A DNA stretch of 64,000 nt, taken from positions 20,943,501 through 21,007,500 of the forward strand of contig OX485805.1 in NCBI GenBank assembly GCA_950295325.1, in the 5' to 3' direction. The notes under the pieces are model-generated. The model was not told the DNA's origin, ran no database searches, and saw nothing but the letters and a program-made list of their open reading frames with translations. Shown piece by piece: positions 36,331 through 48,300 of the stretch (the stretch's first letter is position 1; each line of letters starts with the position of its first letter). A program made the translations under genes and the position numbers. This stretch comes from Polytrichum commune (Eukaryota; Streptophyta; Polytrichopsida; Polytrichales; Polytrichaceae).

Positions 36331-36789
36331 CAAACATAGGTTGTTCGATATAGAAGAGTGACCACATGATTAGGCCCACATAATACCTTTTACGATGGGC
36401 CCCATGCCATTAGACTTCAAATAAATGGCGGTGGTTATGGTAAATGCAATGGAGATGTATCATGAGGTCATCGTGTGTTAGCAATACAAACTCGGGGTGT
36501 ACCGATAGAAGAGCGTTTGTGGTGCTTTGACCTTTTAACTTGAGGCATTGGCCACTAGGACTCGACTTGGGGCACGGAATGACTAGTAATTGGAGCCTTT
36601 ATGGGCATGAAATGGATAATGTGGTTGAAATTTTTTGTGGGTTTTTTTAAGGCTCCCGAGCTTCTTCTTTTCTTCTTTTTGGCTTATTTTCCCCCTTGGG
36701 CATGGCAGCCACTGAATTTGATGTGTACGGGCAGGTTGGAAAAGTGTGGTGCCTTTGGTTTCCAGCATAAAGCAGTGGGATAGGTCAGC

Positions 36790-36985
36790 CGTCACCCTAG
36801 TCCACTTGTTTGCCTTTTGAATGTAAGGTACGTGGGTGTTATTCAATTATGTTTCCATGTTCTCCAACTTACACCGATTAGATTTATGCAACAAAATTTG
36901 TGTTGCATTAGCAAATCTACGATGAAACGTTTGCAAAAATTGGATTGCAAATCAGACGTCTCCTGATTCAGTTATGGTTATTTGA
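36790..36985 (+). mobile_element. tRNA-derived SINE copy (plus)
   Basis: The head TAGTCCACTTGTTTGCCTTT then GAATGTAAGGTACGTGGGTG has the layout of tRNA box A, anticodon arm and the start of a worn box B. The body (TTCTCCAACTTACACCG, GTGTTGCATTAGCAAATCTA, GATGAAACG) and the tail CAGTTATGGTTATTTG are shared with the two minus-strand copies at 36.2 and 60.7 kb. Three dispersed copies support a SINE. Confidence 0.65.
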
Positions 36986-37489
36986 TGTGTATGTATGTTG
37001 AATTCTGAATGAAATACATGGGTTCTCTTAATTGTGTTCATTATTGAGCCTAGAGTAGTTATTGATATTTGAAGATGTAGTACAATCTCTTTTGAGCACG
37101 TGTCTTTGTCGTGTTTTCTCTTTGATCCTCGCCAACCCACACACCGAACATATATAAGGGTCCGATTAAGGAAACAAGCCACTCAAGACCCATCTACCTT
37201 TATTCACCTCTGCTTCCATTAAAGGGTTCCCATTAAAAATGTCTTCTAAATACTTAGGGAACTTGTGCCCACCTCATTGAAAAGCTAACTACTTTCATTC
37301 TAACAAAAACAACAAGTGAATTTTACACGAGTTCTTCCAAAGAGAGGGACTTATCGCATTTGATTGTACATCTCATTCATCCAACATAAAAGCTCTAAAC
37401 TATTATGTAGCTTAAATTTTATTATTTTAATTTATTTTAGACTATAATTAGTCTAACCGAAGTCATTTGAGATGAATTAACCACAAACT
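36986..37489. other. No gene recognised
   Basis: A TATA-like CATATATAAGGG at about 37,149 stands out but no gene follows. The rest is AT-rich spacer. Confidence 0.35.
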
Positions 37490-38830
37490 TATACGGGGGT
37501 GAAGTTCATATGTTGGATGGATGCAATACTCATGCTGTTAAGGTGGCCTCCTAGGTCAAGAGGGCTCTCAACCTCAAACGGCGTAACCCGCTACTTGATC
37601 GGTTACATGAATGTCACGCCTTAGATATTTGGGACTATAAAAACCTTATCTTGAAATCGTACCAAGTCATGGCTTACTTCATAAAGGGTGGGCTGAAATC
37701 CCTAACTCTAAGGGTGAGGAGTGGTATCCCGTTCCAAATACTTTCAACTCTTTTTGGGTTCAAAGGACACCTTTACGTAACCACAATAGAATTCCACGTT
37801 TCATATTCTAATGCATGGAACTCATGAATTATAGTTCAAAGAATTCTTAGAAATCAAGGGGTGAGGTGCTCAAGATGTACAAGATTGTGTTCCCATAAAA
37901 TCCTAATGTCATGGTTAAGTGTCTTAGAGTAAAATAAACTTGAAATTCTCAATCATTAATTTCTCTCATAAATCTGGTGTTAAGTAGGTCTATCATTTAT
38001 GTAGGCTAAGTCCAAAGCTCCAACTATCATAGCCCCAATTCCAAAATTTACTTAGTCATTACCTCTCAAATTCTTCTTATAATTCACCAATTACAATGAA
38101 AGGCATGTCCCTTCACTATTCAATAAAATCCCTTTGTTGTAATTCTTCCTATCATCATGTGAAATCTTAGCTCATTCCCACGCATGAGGGGATGGACCAT
38201 ATGGCCCATTTGGTGGCCTTGTTTAATCTTCCTGTCACCTTCAAATCCCCTTTCCAATCAATGGTCTTCCATTGAGTTCATTTGAATTTCCCCGCCTAAC
38301 GTAAGTACGCCTTATTGATGGTGTCTCGAGTCAAAGGCTACTTGCATGTCAAATATGGCGAATGGTTTCCACCCTAGCTTACCAGTCTTGAATTCTTTGA
38401 AAACTATTTTACTTTGAATTTGTTTCTTGAGTCTTCATGGTTTGAATTAAAGGACTTCTTGTGGCCTTCTTCTTTTATACGGGTCCAGTAATTTTCCTTG
38501 TCTTGATGTTGTAGCACCTTTGGTAAAAATTTCTAAGTATTGAGACCAAATGCCTTCATAGATCTCCAAGTCTTGAAGCTTTGAAAAATCTCTAAGTCTT
38601 GAAGCTTTGGAGAATCTCTAAAGCTTGAAGCCTGAAAATCTCTAAGTCTCAAACCCAATCTAGTAAAACTCTAAGTCTTTTGGTCTTCGAGGGTTTCTAA
38701 GTCTTCGAGGGTCTTTGAAAATATGCTCCCAATAGTCTTCGCAACACTCACTTGAGATGTTCGATGTCAAATGGGGGCTTTTAGGTGCTCGATGTGGTTC
38801 CTTTATAGAGTCCTCAAAAATCATGAATTA
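37490..38830 (-). repeat. LTR-like block, copy B (inverted)
   Basis: Read on the minus strand this has the landmarks of 11.7-13.4 kb in the same order. They are a TATA-like CTCTATAAAGGAACC near 38,800, GTGAGTGTTGCGAAG with ATTGGGAGCATATTTT near 38,720, GAAGACTTAGA-type purine repeats near 38,560-38,720, CACTTAACCATGACATTAGG near 37,900 and GCGGGTTACGCCGTTTGAGG near 37,590. The CTCTAAGTCTTGAAGC phrases form a short degenerate tandem repeat. No coding region was recognised beside it, so it may be a solo LTR. Boundaries are approximate. Confidence 0.55.
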
Positions 38831-41048
38831 TTGGATTTGGTGGTTACTCTTTCTTCCCCTATTACTATGTATTTAAATTGTGTATTCAAAACCTTGTATG
38901 TTAATATTTGCTAATTTTGTCTTTGTACATCTATTTAAAAACTTTTAGCTTATTTGAATTCTCATATGCCTATGAGGTACATGGAACTTATTTATGCACA
39001 TACATAGATATGATCTTCATTCCATGAACTTCCATTCACCTCATTCATCTCAAAATTTTATTAAGGTAGTTATGTCCATCCAAGGGACTTTCATCCAAAG
39101 ACTTAGTTTCTCATCTACTTAACCTCATTCATAGTCCATTATAAATGGAACACTAAAGCTTCCAAACTCCCTAAGTTCCCTAGTGCTTGAGTTCTCACTG
39201 CCTATGTTCCCCACACATGTTCCTAGTTCCCAAGCCCGGTGCCATTCCCAAGCCTTCGATGTTGTTCCCAATCCTTCATTGGTTCCCCATGAGGGGAATT
39301 GTGTCTTTCACCCCTGGCTCTAAATTGCCTCTGCCCTCCAGTTTGTTGCTCCTTGCTCGTTTCCACAATCTCTTGTTTGAATTGTCTTTGTTTTGTGGCT
39401 CTACATCTTTCTTCCCGATCCCTCCCTCCTTTCTTTCCTCTTTTTCTTTGATGTGATATTCTCTTCATCTTTTTTCCCTTGTTGCCTATCATATATAATC
39501 CTTGAGTCTTTCATTGTCCTTATGTGCGTTAAACTCATGGCTATATGTTTGAATTAAAGCAATAAGGCATGCGGGAGGCGATGAAATAACGAAGGAAAAT
39601 GAAGGACATACAACCACTAGAAAACACAAGATGTCTTGCATCGACAACCTTGATTGTCCAATGCAACCTTCAATCTAGTTTCAATGGCCTTGATTATCCA
39701 AGGAATGCGTAGAACCTTGGCTCAATTCTCCTAGCCTTATCCCTATCTTCCGATCTATGTTGGGGGAAAACCGACGGCTAGTTCATTATCAGCCGATGGA
39801 TTTCCCCTCATGGCCGGTCCAAATTTCCAACCATCGGATGGCAATCCGACTGTAATTTCAATCCTCCAACAATTAGCCGATGGACCATAAAATGTCCCGG
39901 AATTGTAGCCGATTCTTCTTCTGAGTTACTGGATTTCAGCCAGAAGCATCCAGAGCGCTATTTGTCTGGGGCATCTGATGATGCACTTGAGGAAGTACCC
40001 TAAACCTTAAACTTTTTGAATTATGCAACCTTTTCATGACCAAATCCAATTGCTTCTATGAAGAATTGGGGGACCCTTGGCCTTCAAGCGGTGAAGGCAT
40101 TGCTAGGTTCAATTCCTGCCAAGGATATTAACTCTTCAAATTTAAAGTTTTGAACATGCCTTTCTTTTCACTTATTCAAGATTTTGTACTAAGAAATGAT
40201 TTCTAATAGCTTTTCATACATTTTTTAAACAATTAGTGCCGATATGAATCCCATTTAATCGGATATTGGCCAATGAAAATATGAAAATATAGGCAATTGG
40301 CCGATTGATTTTACAAAAGACCGGCTCTTGCCGATGTAAATTGGGAAAAATCCGACCTTTTGTAGCAACTACCGGCAATTAGCCACTAAAAGGCTTCAAA
40401 AACTTCCCGAACTCTGCTTCCGATCTCTCATCATCCCTTGCTCTCATCGGTTGACACTATGTAAGCGAATCCCCATATACTAATGATTGGAAATGGGAAC
40501 AAGACCCACACATTTCACCCCTACATCATCTTTACATTCACCTTTATTACTTCCTTCCATCTTCTCATTCACCAGGTGATGGGAAACTTGCGGTCGGTCA
40601 CACTACATGTGCAAATGAGCCACCGTTTTCGTTAGTAGAGTGACATGTGGCACATTGAGGAGCCGCAAGGTGGCACATGCCTCAAAGTTGATTAGTTAAC
40701 AAATTGACCAAAATATTAGTGGTAAGGACGTAAGAACCGATGTTGTCTTCTCATTGGCTCCCGTGATCAAGGGTTGTGCTCCCTCCTCCCCGTTCTTCAA
40801 GAACTACACTAAATAAACATGCTATTTAGTGTCATAATAGTAACTTTTTGGATGACACTTCTTACGAATAAGTGAACCAATATTGTCATGGACGATGGAT
40901 GAGTTCATCCATTGGCCAAAACCCTACCTTCTCTTTGTCAACAACTAGTGATGAAATATTGTCATGGATGATTGAAGTTTGGATGAAAAATCACTTGGCA
41001 AGTTACAGTAATTGCAACAATGTAAATCTATAGTGTTGAGCAAGACAA
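38831..41048. other. No gene recognised; GCCGAT-rich patch
   Basis: The C/T-rich part at 39,180-39,490 gives open frames on both strands that are compositional. From 39,770 to 40,450 about ten GCCGAT/ATCGGC or CCGAC motifs are scattered. At 40,807 one end of the CACTAAAT MITE family appears after a TA, with no partner seen. Confidence 0.4.
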
Positions 41049-41051
41049 TTT

Positions 41052-42040
41052 GGGCCACTTCACACACGAGACTGCGCGCCCATGACCATTGCAATTCAAG
41101 CACTCTCATTGGTGGAAAAGGTGGAGCCGGTCCAAGTTCGCTTCACACTACGCTTGAGAGACCAACATAGTATGCGAATGCAAGATGGATGTAAAGTCTA
41201 CATGGCATCGAATGGATCATGTTTCGTGGTCACTTGGACTCTTTTCAAAATCCACCCCTTGGAGGTAGGTCCACCACAAAACCAGGAGACCATGGCACTC
41301 CGAATGCTTAAAATTGTTGAGTTAGGGCCACTTCACACATGGGACTAAGAGCCCGTGACCATTACACTCCAAGCACTCTCATTGGTGGAAAGGACGGAGC
41401 CGGTCCAAGCTTGCTACACACTACGCTTGAGGGACTAACAGAGTATGTGAATGCAAGATGGACGTAAAGTCTACATGGATTCCTACATGGCACCGAATGG
41501 ATCATGTTACATGGTCACTTGGATTGTTTTCAAAAACCACCTCTTGGAGGTAGGCCTAACACAGATCCGGGAGACCACGGCACTCCAAACGCTCACAACT
41601 GTTGGTTTATTATACTTTATCATGTGTGAGGACCCGCGTGAGTAGAAATTCATTGAAATAGCATTTGGTTGAGGGCCCCGTCACATATGACTTCACACTA
41701 CACTCGAGGGTCCGTGACCACACTACGTGATTGTGGAGGTGTGTTGGGACGGCCTTTGGACACTTTCTTTTGGGCTCTCACAATCTCATGGTCACGGCTC
41801 TTGGCTTGTGTGTGGAGTGGCCGTTATTCTATTTTATCATGCATGAGGATCCGCATGAATAGAAATTCATTGAAATAGCATTTGGTTGAGGGCCCGGTTA
41901 CATATGACTTCACACTACACTTGAGGGTCCGTGACCACACTTCATGAGTTTGGAGGTGTGTTGGGACGGCCTTTGGACACTTTCATTTGGGCCCTCACAA
42001 TTTCATGGTTATGACTCTTGGCTTGTGTGTGAAGTGGCCC
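41052..42040. mobile_element. Harbinger-like MITE, family A, outer copy (interrupted)
   Basis: Begins GGGCCACTTCACACA at 41,052 and ends TGTGTGAAGTGGCCC at 42,040, followed by TTA (the left triplet is TTT). The left half (41,052-41,324) and right half (41,827-42,040) align with the uninterrupted copy at 62,231-62,723. Between them sits a complete second copy. Removing it and one TTA rejoins the outer copy as GTTGAGTTATTCTATTTTAT, matching the GTTGATTTATTCTATTCTAT of the 62-kb copy. Its own length is then 487 bp. It is non-coding; plus-strand frames inside (41,082-41,348 and others) are incidental. Confidence 0.92.
41325..41823. mobile_element. Harbinger-like MITE, family A, inner nested copy
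   Basis: Complete 499-bp copy from GGGCCACTTCACACA to GTGTGGAGTGGCCG with exact TTA target duplications at 41,322-41,324 and 41,824-41,826. It is inserted into the middle of an older copy of the same family. The 3-bp TTA duplication and GGGCC-type ends fit PIF/Harbinger (Tourist-like) MITEs. Confidence 0.93.
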
Positions 42041-42072
42041 TTAGAATTGGTGGCACTACATATCACTATTTA

Positions 42073-42649
42073 GGGCCACTTCACACACAAGGCTGAAGGC
42101 CCTTGACCATGGCAATGTAGGAGCTCTCATTGGTCGAAAAGGCGGAGACCGTCCAAGTTCACTTCACCGTAGGAGGTGAAGGCCTAAAGGCCCAAAGAAA
42201 AGTTCGTGGATGAGAAGTCTACATGGAGTCCTACATCACATGTTGTGGATAAAGAAGAGATGGGCCTGACGCAAATTCCGGAAGACCGTGATTTTTTTTT
42301 AAATTAATTTTTTTTTCCTTCCTAGCAGGACAAATTTCAAGACAGACTGCAGGGCAAATTCCATAACAGATTCTAGGACAGATTCCGGGACAGACAAACA
42401 CCACCAAGTAATTCTCTTAAATTGATAAAGTTTGAGACATATTATATTAAACCAAATCATCCCCTCTTTTTCCGCCAACAAAATATGCAATGGTCGCGCA
42501 ACATGGTCCATTCTCACTTCACACTATGCTTGAGGGCCTGTGACTACATAAAACAACTTTCCCAACACCCATGATACGGCCTTTGGAAGAGAGTCAAGGG
42601 TCCTCACCATTACAAGGTCACGGCCCTTGGCTCATGTGTGAAGTGGCCC
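42073..42649. mobile_element. Harbinger-like MITE, family A, 577 bp
   Basis: Starts GGGCCACTTCACACA, ends CATGTGTGAAGTGGCCC, and is flanked by TTA on both sides (42,070-42,072; 42,650-42,652). It lies only 32 bp right of the nested pair. The middle differs from other copies: a T-rich stretch then GGACAGATTCC-like 14-mers in loose tandem (about 42,327-42,390). Confidence 0.9.
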
Positions 42650-42652
42650 TTA

Positions 42653-45050
42653 GTGTAGCAATCCGGAGGGGAGGGAGGCACAACAATGTTCCCACAACAC
42701 TAGGAACTCACTTCACTAGGAAACCTGTTCTTGGCCCTGCAAGTGGCATGCAATTCGCGAGAGTATAAAATCAATACAAGTATAGTATATTGGCATCCTG
42801 GTCCCATGCAGCTGCTATACTCTATGTGAGAGGTGTGCACTCGTGACCTTTTTAATCAAATAAACCCTTTTTAAACCCTAAATGACCACACCATCAGCTG
42901 AAAAAAAACGTTATTGTTTACAACTTCAAATGCCTTGGTGGTCGCCCTAGCTAACACAGTGAAAGAGATGACATGTGAGTCATGGGAGGGGCCCTGGGCG
43001 ACTACATCACATCTTCATTTGGCTGGGTTCCGCCTCTCCCAAGCCTCCTTCACTGTCCGGTCTTCTTGCCCACACCTGCGTGGGAACTCTTCCTCGTTGG
43101 GAATTAATGTGACAATACCCGGTCACTTGAGTCATTAAGCTCCTTTGGGATGTGAAGGAAGTGGATGCTTTTCTCAAATGTTCAAAATACATTTTTGCCA
43201 GTTGTAAACAGAGGGATTGTTAATGATGTATGAAGAAGCTACGGTGATATGTGCAATTAGGTTGCTTTTGTGAATAGGTTGCATGTCTACCAATTCAAAT
43301 TATCTCGGTTCAAAATTCGATCACGAAAACATGTAACTTTGATGATTAGTCTGTATGAGAACAGTAGTATTTATTTAAAAAAATAACATTTCGCCAATTT
43401 TTTTAATGTGGCGACAAGTGTCCGAAATAGAGTGGAATGTCAATAAAGTAACATGGGGCAACCTAATTGCACATATTAGTGTAAACCCTTCCATGGTGAA
43501 AGCATGTAGTGGCATCAAGAAGTGTTCATTATTTCAAAATCCCAATGTTTTAAGGATAGGACAATATAGATTTTTTTTAATTTTTTTTTTCAATCACGTG
43601 GGGGGAGGGGGGCATATTGAAGTTGCATTGCACTAAAATGAATTTGCTTTGAAAATGCAGGAAGTCAAAAGGCCTATGGGACTAGAAATACATCAAGATG
43701 GTGTACAAAATGCTAATCTCCTAGAGTAGCAAAGTGTAGTGATCAGCATGAGATAGTGGCTAGTATCAACTTGATAGTTCAATTGAAAGAAAGACTTGAG
43801 ATTGCCTAGTATTACGTAACATATGAAATGGCGAAGGACAACTATCTCTAATGGAGTTGTAGAGGGGACAGTCTAGCACAAAGTGTGCCTTGTTTCAACT
43901 ACAACATAAGAATAAAAATGACACAATATGTTGTCTCTAGGTATTGGAATAATTAACCACCAACCAATTTCAATGGTGAGTCTATGATTTGGCAACATTA
44001 AGCTACAATGATTTATGTTGAGACAAAGTGAAATTTTATAATGTTAAAAAGAGCACCCCTCAAATCCAAATTGTGTGAAAGAGAATTGTGATTATAAAAG
44101 ACAAAAGTGAGGGAGGGTGGGACAACTTCCACTATAGGCAAGCTAATAAATCATCTTCTAGAGCTACTTGATCTTATGCACTTCTAAGATCAACGTACTT
44201 CATTATTTGGTTCTTATGCATGAGTCCGCATGCATAGTATCGCTCCCATCTCTTTGATATTTGTTCTCGACAGTTACATGCTTGCCTGATAAAATGAAGT
44301 TTAGTGCACCAAATTTGCCAAAGGATAGCACCTCTAGCCTGTCCAAGCAAATATCTTCATGCTTGGTGTTAATCTTGTATTCAATTTTCTGCCAACCTTG
44401 GTGGTGTCCCAGTGCCATAGGTTGATGATCATAATCATCACTTCCTCATTAGCCTCCCTAAAGAGATTCCAAAGCTTCTCAGAAGTTTTGCAATCCAAGG
44501 TTTCTAGTAAGCTGCACCTATCTTGCATACTCAAATGCTTAACAAAAAGAAAATTCGACAAATCTCGATTGCTCCCTCACCCTAACAAGATATTACCTCA
44601 CACCCTTAGGGACTACATGAGCCCACGTTCCAAAAGGAAAGAAATCCAACACGTGTTTGCATCATGGCCTTTCATGATCAATATAAAGAGAACATGTTCA
44701 TATTCACATTGGTGTTAGAACCTCAAAGTTTTTTTTAAAAAAAGAAAGAGAAGAAAGAAAGAAAGAAAGAATTCTTCTGAGTTAAACTTGTGGTTGATTC
44801 ATTTGATGTCAAAGCATGCTTCATGTGCCAACAAGGAGCCCTATGGTATTGGTTTTCTAGAGAAATGCATTAGTGTTTTGTCTTGGTACCATATAAGAAT
44901 AATTGTATATTTTCCTCCTTATGAATTACCTATACCGAGTTTCCTCCAATCATTATTGAATTTAATCTCCTTATACTAGTAGGGAACATGAGTCCAAACC
45001 ACATGGTTTAGGCAATCGGTTTTAAGATGGCACACAACCAAGGTCTAAAA
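42653..45050. other. No gene recognised
   Basis: A G-tract (GTGGGGGGAGGGGGG) lies near 43,598 and (GAAA)n at 44,741-44,770. The overlapping frames near 44,203-44,718 on both strands have no recognisable domain. Nothing else was noticed. Confidence 0.35.
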
Positions 45051-45054
45051 TGTC

Positions 45055-45670
45055 ATATCACTACAAATCGCTACCATATACTATCGTATAGTCACGTCTC
45101 GCTCATATCTTAAGGACCTTCCAATACAAAACAACTTGAATTTCAAGTTACATAATAATGAACTTTATTTTTTCTCAAGTAAGCTTCTACTTTATCTCAA
45201 TTGGACGAATTTTACTCCAAGGTATTAAGAGTCTCCAAAGGAATATCCTTCATAGACTAATATTTGGCATACCGCCATCAATACATCAAACCTTCAAGGC
45301 ACCATCTCCAAAACTCCAACAAACACCTATCAACAACAAACTTGACGAGAATGAGGCAAAATGGTGTTGATTTGGAATACGAACACCTCCAAATAGCTCC
45401 AAAATAGCCCTTTTCACATGCAACCAATTAAAAAACAACACATTTAGCCCCCCTTGGTCATTAGAAGGCCATATTCACTTAGAAGTTGGTTACCTAGAAA
45501 TTGGTCGTTATTAGGACTTAAGGTGACTATTACCTAACTAGCCACCAAATGGCATGGCAACTATCATATCACTACACAATTCTATTAAAAAAATATCGTA
45601 TAGTTATGTCCCACTCATACCTTAAGGAACTTTCAATACAAACCAATTTGAATTTCAAGTCACACAATTG
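45055..45670. repeat. Direct repeat pair, about 110 bp, 510 bp apart
   Basis: CATATCACTACA...ATCGTATAG...TCATACCTTAAGGA...TTTGAATTTCAAGT occurs at 45,055-45,165 and again at 45,566-45,670, with moderate divergence. The spacer shows no coding region. It could be the two ends of an unrecognised element or a dispersed repeat. Confidence 0.6.
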
Positions 45671-45935
45671 CCCCCCTTGCCAAGAGCCACGCCTTCGCAA
45701 CCAGGGATTTCGCGCCAACATCCGTCACCTCGCAACGTGATGCCAGGCCTAAAAATCTCACATCAAAGGAGGGGGGGGGCATTTCTCCTCGGGGTAAATT
45801 GTAAACTAATCGCCAACAATCAACTTCCAAATTAGACAATTGCCTTTGAGCAGTCACCTAGTGTGTTGACTCCTTAAAAACAATCATTTAGTTTAGTATA
45901 CCGTTCAATAGCAGTTGTCTGCCAAGCCAATTGTT

Positions 45936-45976
45936 GAAGAGTAGTCGACACACCAAGGCGACTACTCTTCAATAAT
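45936..45976. repeat. Hairpin-forming inverted repeat at the LINE target
   Basis: GAAGAGTAGTCG (45,936-45,947) pairs perfectly with CGACTACTCTTC (45,959-45,970) across an 11-nt loop. One mismatch extends the stem outward to about 18 bp. The right arm ends at the left target duplication of the LINE. Confidence 0.85.
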
Positions 45977-45987
45977 TGTCTAGTATT

Positions 45988-48057
45988 AAACATTTCTACT
46001 CCCCATATCCCCGAGACGGAGTTTTTGGATCAATAGGCACATCATTCCAATACAAATGGCATGGACACGGATATGCCCATCCACACATAGAAAAAGAAGC
46101 CCAAGAAGCCCTTCATTGGGCACGTCTCGCTTCCAAAAACAACTCAGACACAATCACAATCCTTCTAACACCAGATCAAAACTGGTATCACAACCTTAAC
46201 CCCCACAAAGGACCTTTTCCAAACTCACATGTTATCGCACACTTCAAAGCCGACACCATCACATACGAAGAACCAACAATTCCACTAGAATTACGAATTG
46301 AACCTAGAATAGAAAACCGCGCCATACACACTCTATGCGTACACCATAAAGGCATACCCACTGGATCAAAAGAATATACCCAACGAATGTACAATATTGC
46401 TAACACCCTACAAATACCCGCAATATTTGCCCAACCCGCACCACCTACACCGCAAGACACCTCAGTAAACCACAGTTTAAAATGGTCCAAACTCATATAC
46501 CCGCCTCACCCACATACCACCCCAACCCCCAACACTCCACTAATCACCAACATCGACAGATGTATACCCCTCAAATACCTACCACAATTTTGCTACTACA
46601 CAGACGGATCATTCAAACCACCTAAAGAAACATCTCAAGCACATTGGAAATGCGAAAAAGCAGGGTATGGTATCTACAACTCTATAAAGAATCTAAAAAT
46701 TACAGTAAGACTACCAGGGCTACAAAACATACTACAAGCTGAAATGATGGCCATACACCACACTCTTTGACTCCTGACCACCACATATCGTGATGAACCA
46801 CCACATATCTTCATGGACTGCCTTAATGTCCTATATTTATTAAACACTCAAATCAAACACCCCACACTACATAATAGCCACCCAAACAAAAATATCCTTG
46901 AATCCATGATCATAATGCTACAATCCCGCACACAAATCACCACAATCCACAAAGTCAAAGCCCATGCTAGCATAAACGGTAATGAACAAGCAAACACATT
47001 AGCCAAAATAGGATGTGAACTAGATCACAGAGACGTTGTAATGCCACACGAACATGCACACCCTACACCATACTACCTCCAAAAAGACTGGTGGCATTCA
47101 ATGCAAGAAACACCATATAAAGGCCCTATAAGACACCTTGGAAAACACGTCCTCAAATATGACAAAAAATATAATTTAGAAGTCATAGCTAACCAAACAC
47201 ACCAACTACATAAATGGCTTGAAAACAAAGATATTGACAAGACATTATCAAACAATTTTTGGACTAACCCAAGTGTCACGGACAAACAAAAAACATGTCT
47301 AGTCAAATTCTGGATGGGACAGTACATGGGCCAAGCCTGGAAGCAGCTCTTCTTTGGTAGAGAAGCCTACCCATCAAAAAAGTGCCCCATCTGCAACTCA
47401 TCAGATGCAGATACATGGTTACATGTACTACTCAAATGCAAACAACAACACATTCATGCACTAATAACAAAACGACATAACAAAGTTGTATGGGAAATAC
47501 GTAAACTAATTTTGTCAAATAAAATATCTAAACACTATACACTCATGAATGCGGGAATGTACAACGACCAACCTCAAGAAAATACCGTGCCAACATGGCT
47601 ATTGCCATGCACATGTGGCACCCAGAGATGCCACTGCAACGCCAGGTTTAAACCAGACATATTGTGTGTCATAGGACATCCATATAACCACCCCCCACCA
47701 GAAACCCCTACAACATGAATCACCATACAATTCATAGAATTTACATACTACAATGATAGATTTACCGTAGAAACCCTTGATAGGAAAACCACAAAGTACC
47801 AACAGCTCATCAATAACATTATCTCAAGGGAATGGAATGTAGCCCCACTCATGGTATTAGTCGCAGGCGCAAAAGCCACTACACACATCCCATCAATGAA
47901 AAACCTGGAAACAACACTTAATCTTTGTCTCATAAATATAAAAAACACATTTCAACAAATTAACATTATCGCCACACAATATGCACACTCAATACTAGTC
48001 CATAAACGAAGACTAGAGAACAAACAATCAGTCACAAACCTCCATGACCCATCATAA
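45988..48057 (+). pseudogene. LINE ORF2 C-terminus: methyltransferase-like region, RNase H, zinc knuckle
   Basis: One frame from 45,988 to TAA 48,055-48,057, interrupted by TGA at 46,768-46,770 and 47,716-47,718. The first 120 codons contain RDGVFGSIGTSF, GYAHPH and ALHWARLAS, then a hydrophobic strand and PDQNWY. This resembles NPPF/NPPY-class N6-adenine methyltransferase-like segments, with the NPPF motif replaced by AHPH. RNase H follows: YYTDGSF (first Asp), QAEMMAIHH (Glu), IFMDCLN (Asp) and VKAHASINGNEQANTLAK, where the usual last Asp is Asn. Further on CPICNSSDADTWLHVLLKC is a C2HC zinc knuckle followed by KRHNKVVWEI. The RNase H and knuckle assignments are firm; the methyltransferase-like reading is inference. 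Normally ORF2 nicks and copies into target DNA. This copy cannot, as it lacks reverse transcriptase. Confidence 0.85.
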
Positions 48058-48300
48058 CTAAATAACCTATCTCATAAAGTGGAACACCTTACCATATAAA
48101 ATAATGCCACCTTATTGGAAAACACCAATAACAACTACCACATACTACCGGTTACCGGTTAACCGGTTATTGTCTACTCCCTACAAAGGGTGAAGTAGTT
48201 CTACATCTAATGCCATTGCCCTAGGGCGTGGCTAAGGATGTTTGACGAACAAATACTCTATTCACTCCGGCCTCCTCCGGAGACCGGAGTTCTTCTTCTT
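45988..48300 (+). mobile_element. 5'-truncated LINE with 12-bp TSD
   Basis: TTGTCTAGTATT is duplicated exactly at 45,976-45,987 and 48,301-48,312, bracketing 2,313 bp. The plus strand is A/C-rich throughout the coding part, unlike its surroundings. The 3' UTR (48,058-48,300) has a run of CCGGTT motifs, CTCCTCCGGAGACCGGAG, and ends in a TTCTTCTTCTT tail instead of poly(A). The 5' part with endonuclease and reverse transcriptase is missing, as expected of incomplete target-primed reverse transcription. Confidence 0.92.

Noticed and set aside
39187..39492. Opposing 89-codon frames on both strands
   Set aside because: C/T-rich simple composition; both strands open equally.
41082..41645. Plus-strand frames of 64-88 codons
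   Set aside because: They lie in two copies of a non-coding MITE and follow its repeat sequence.
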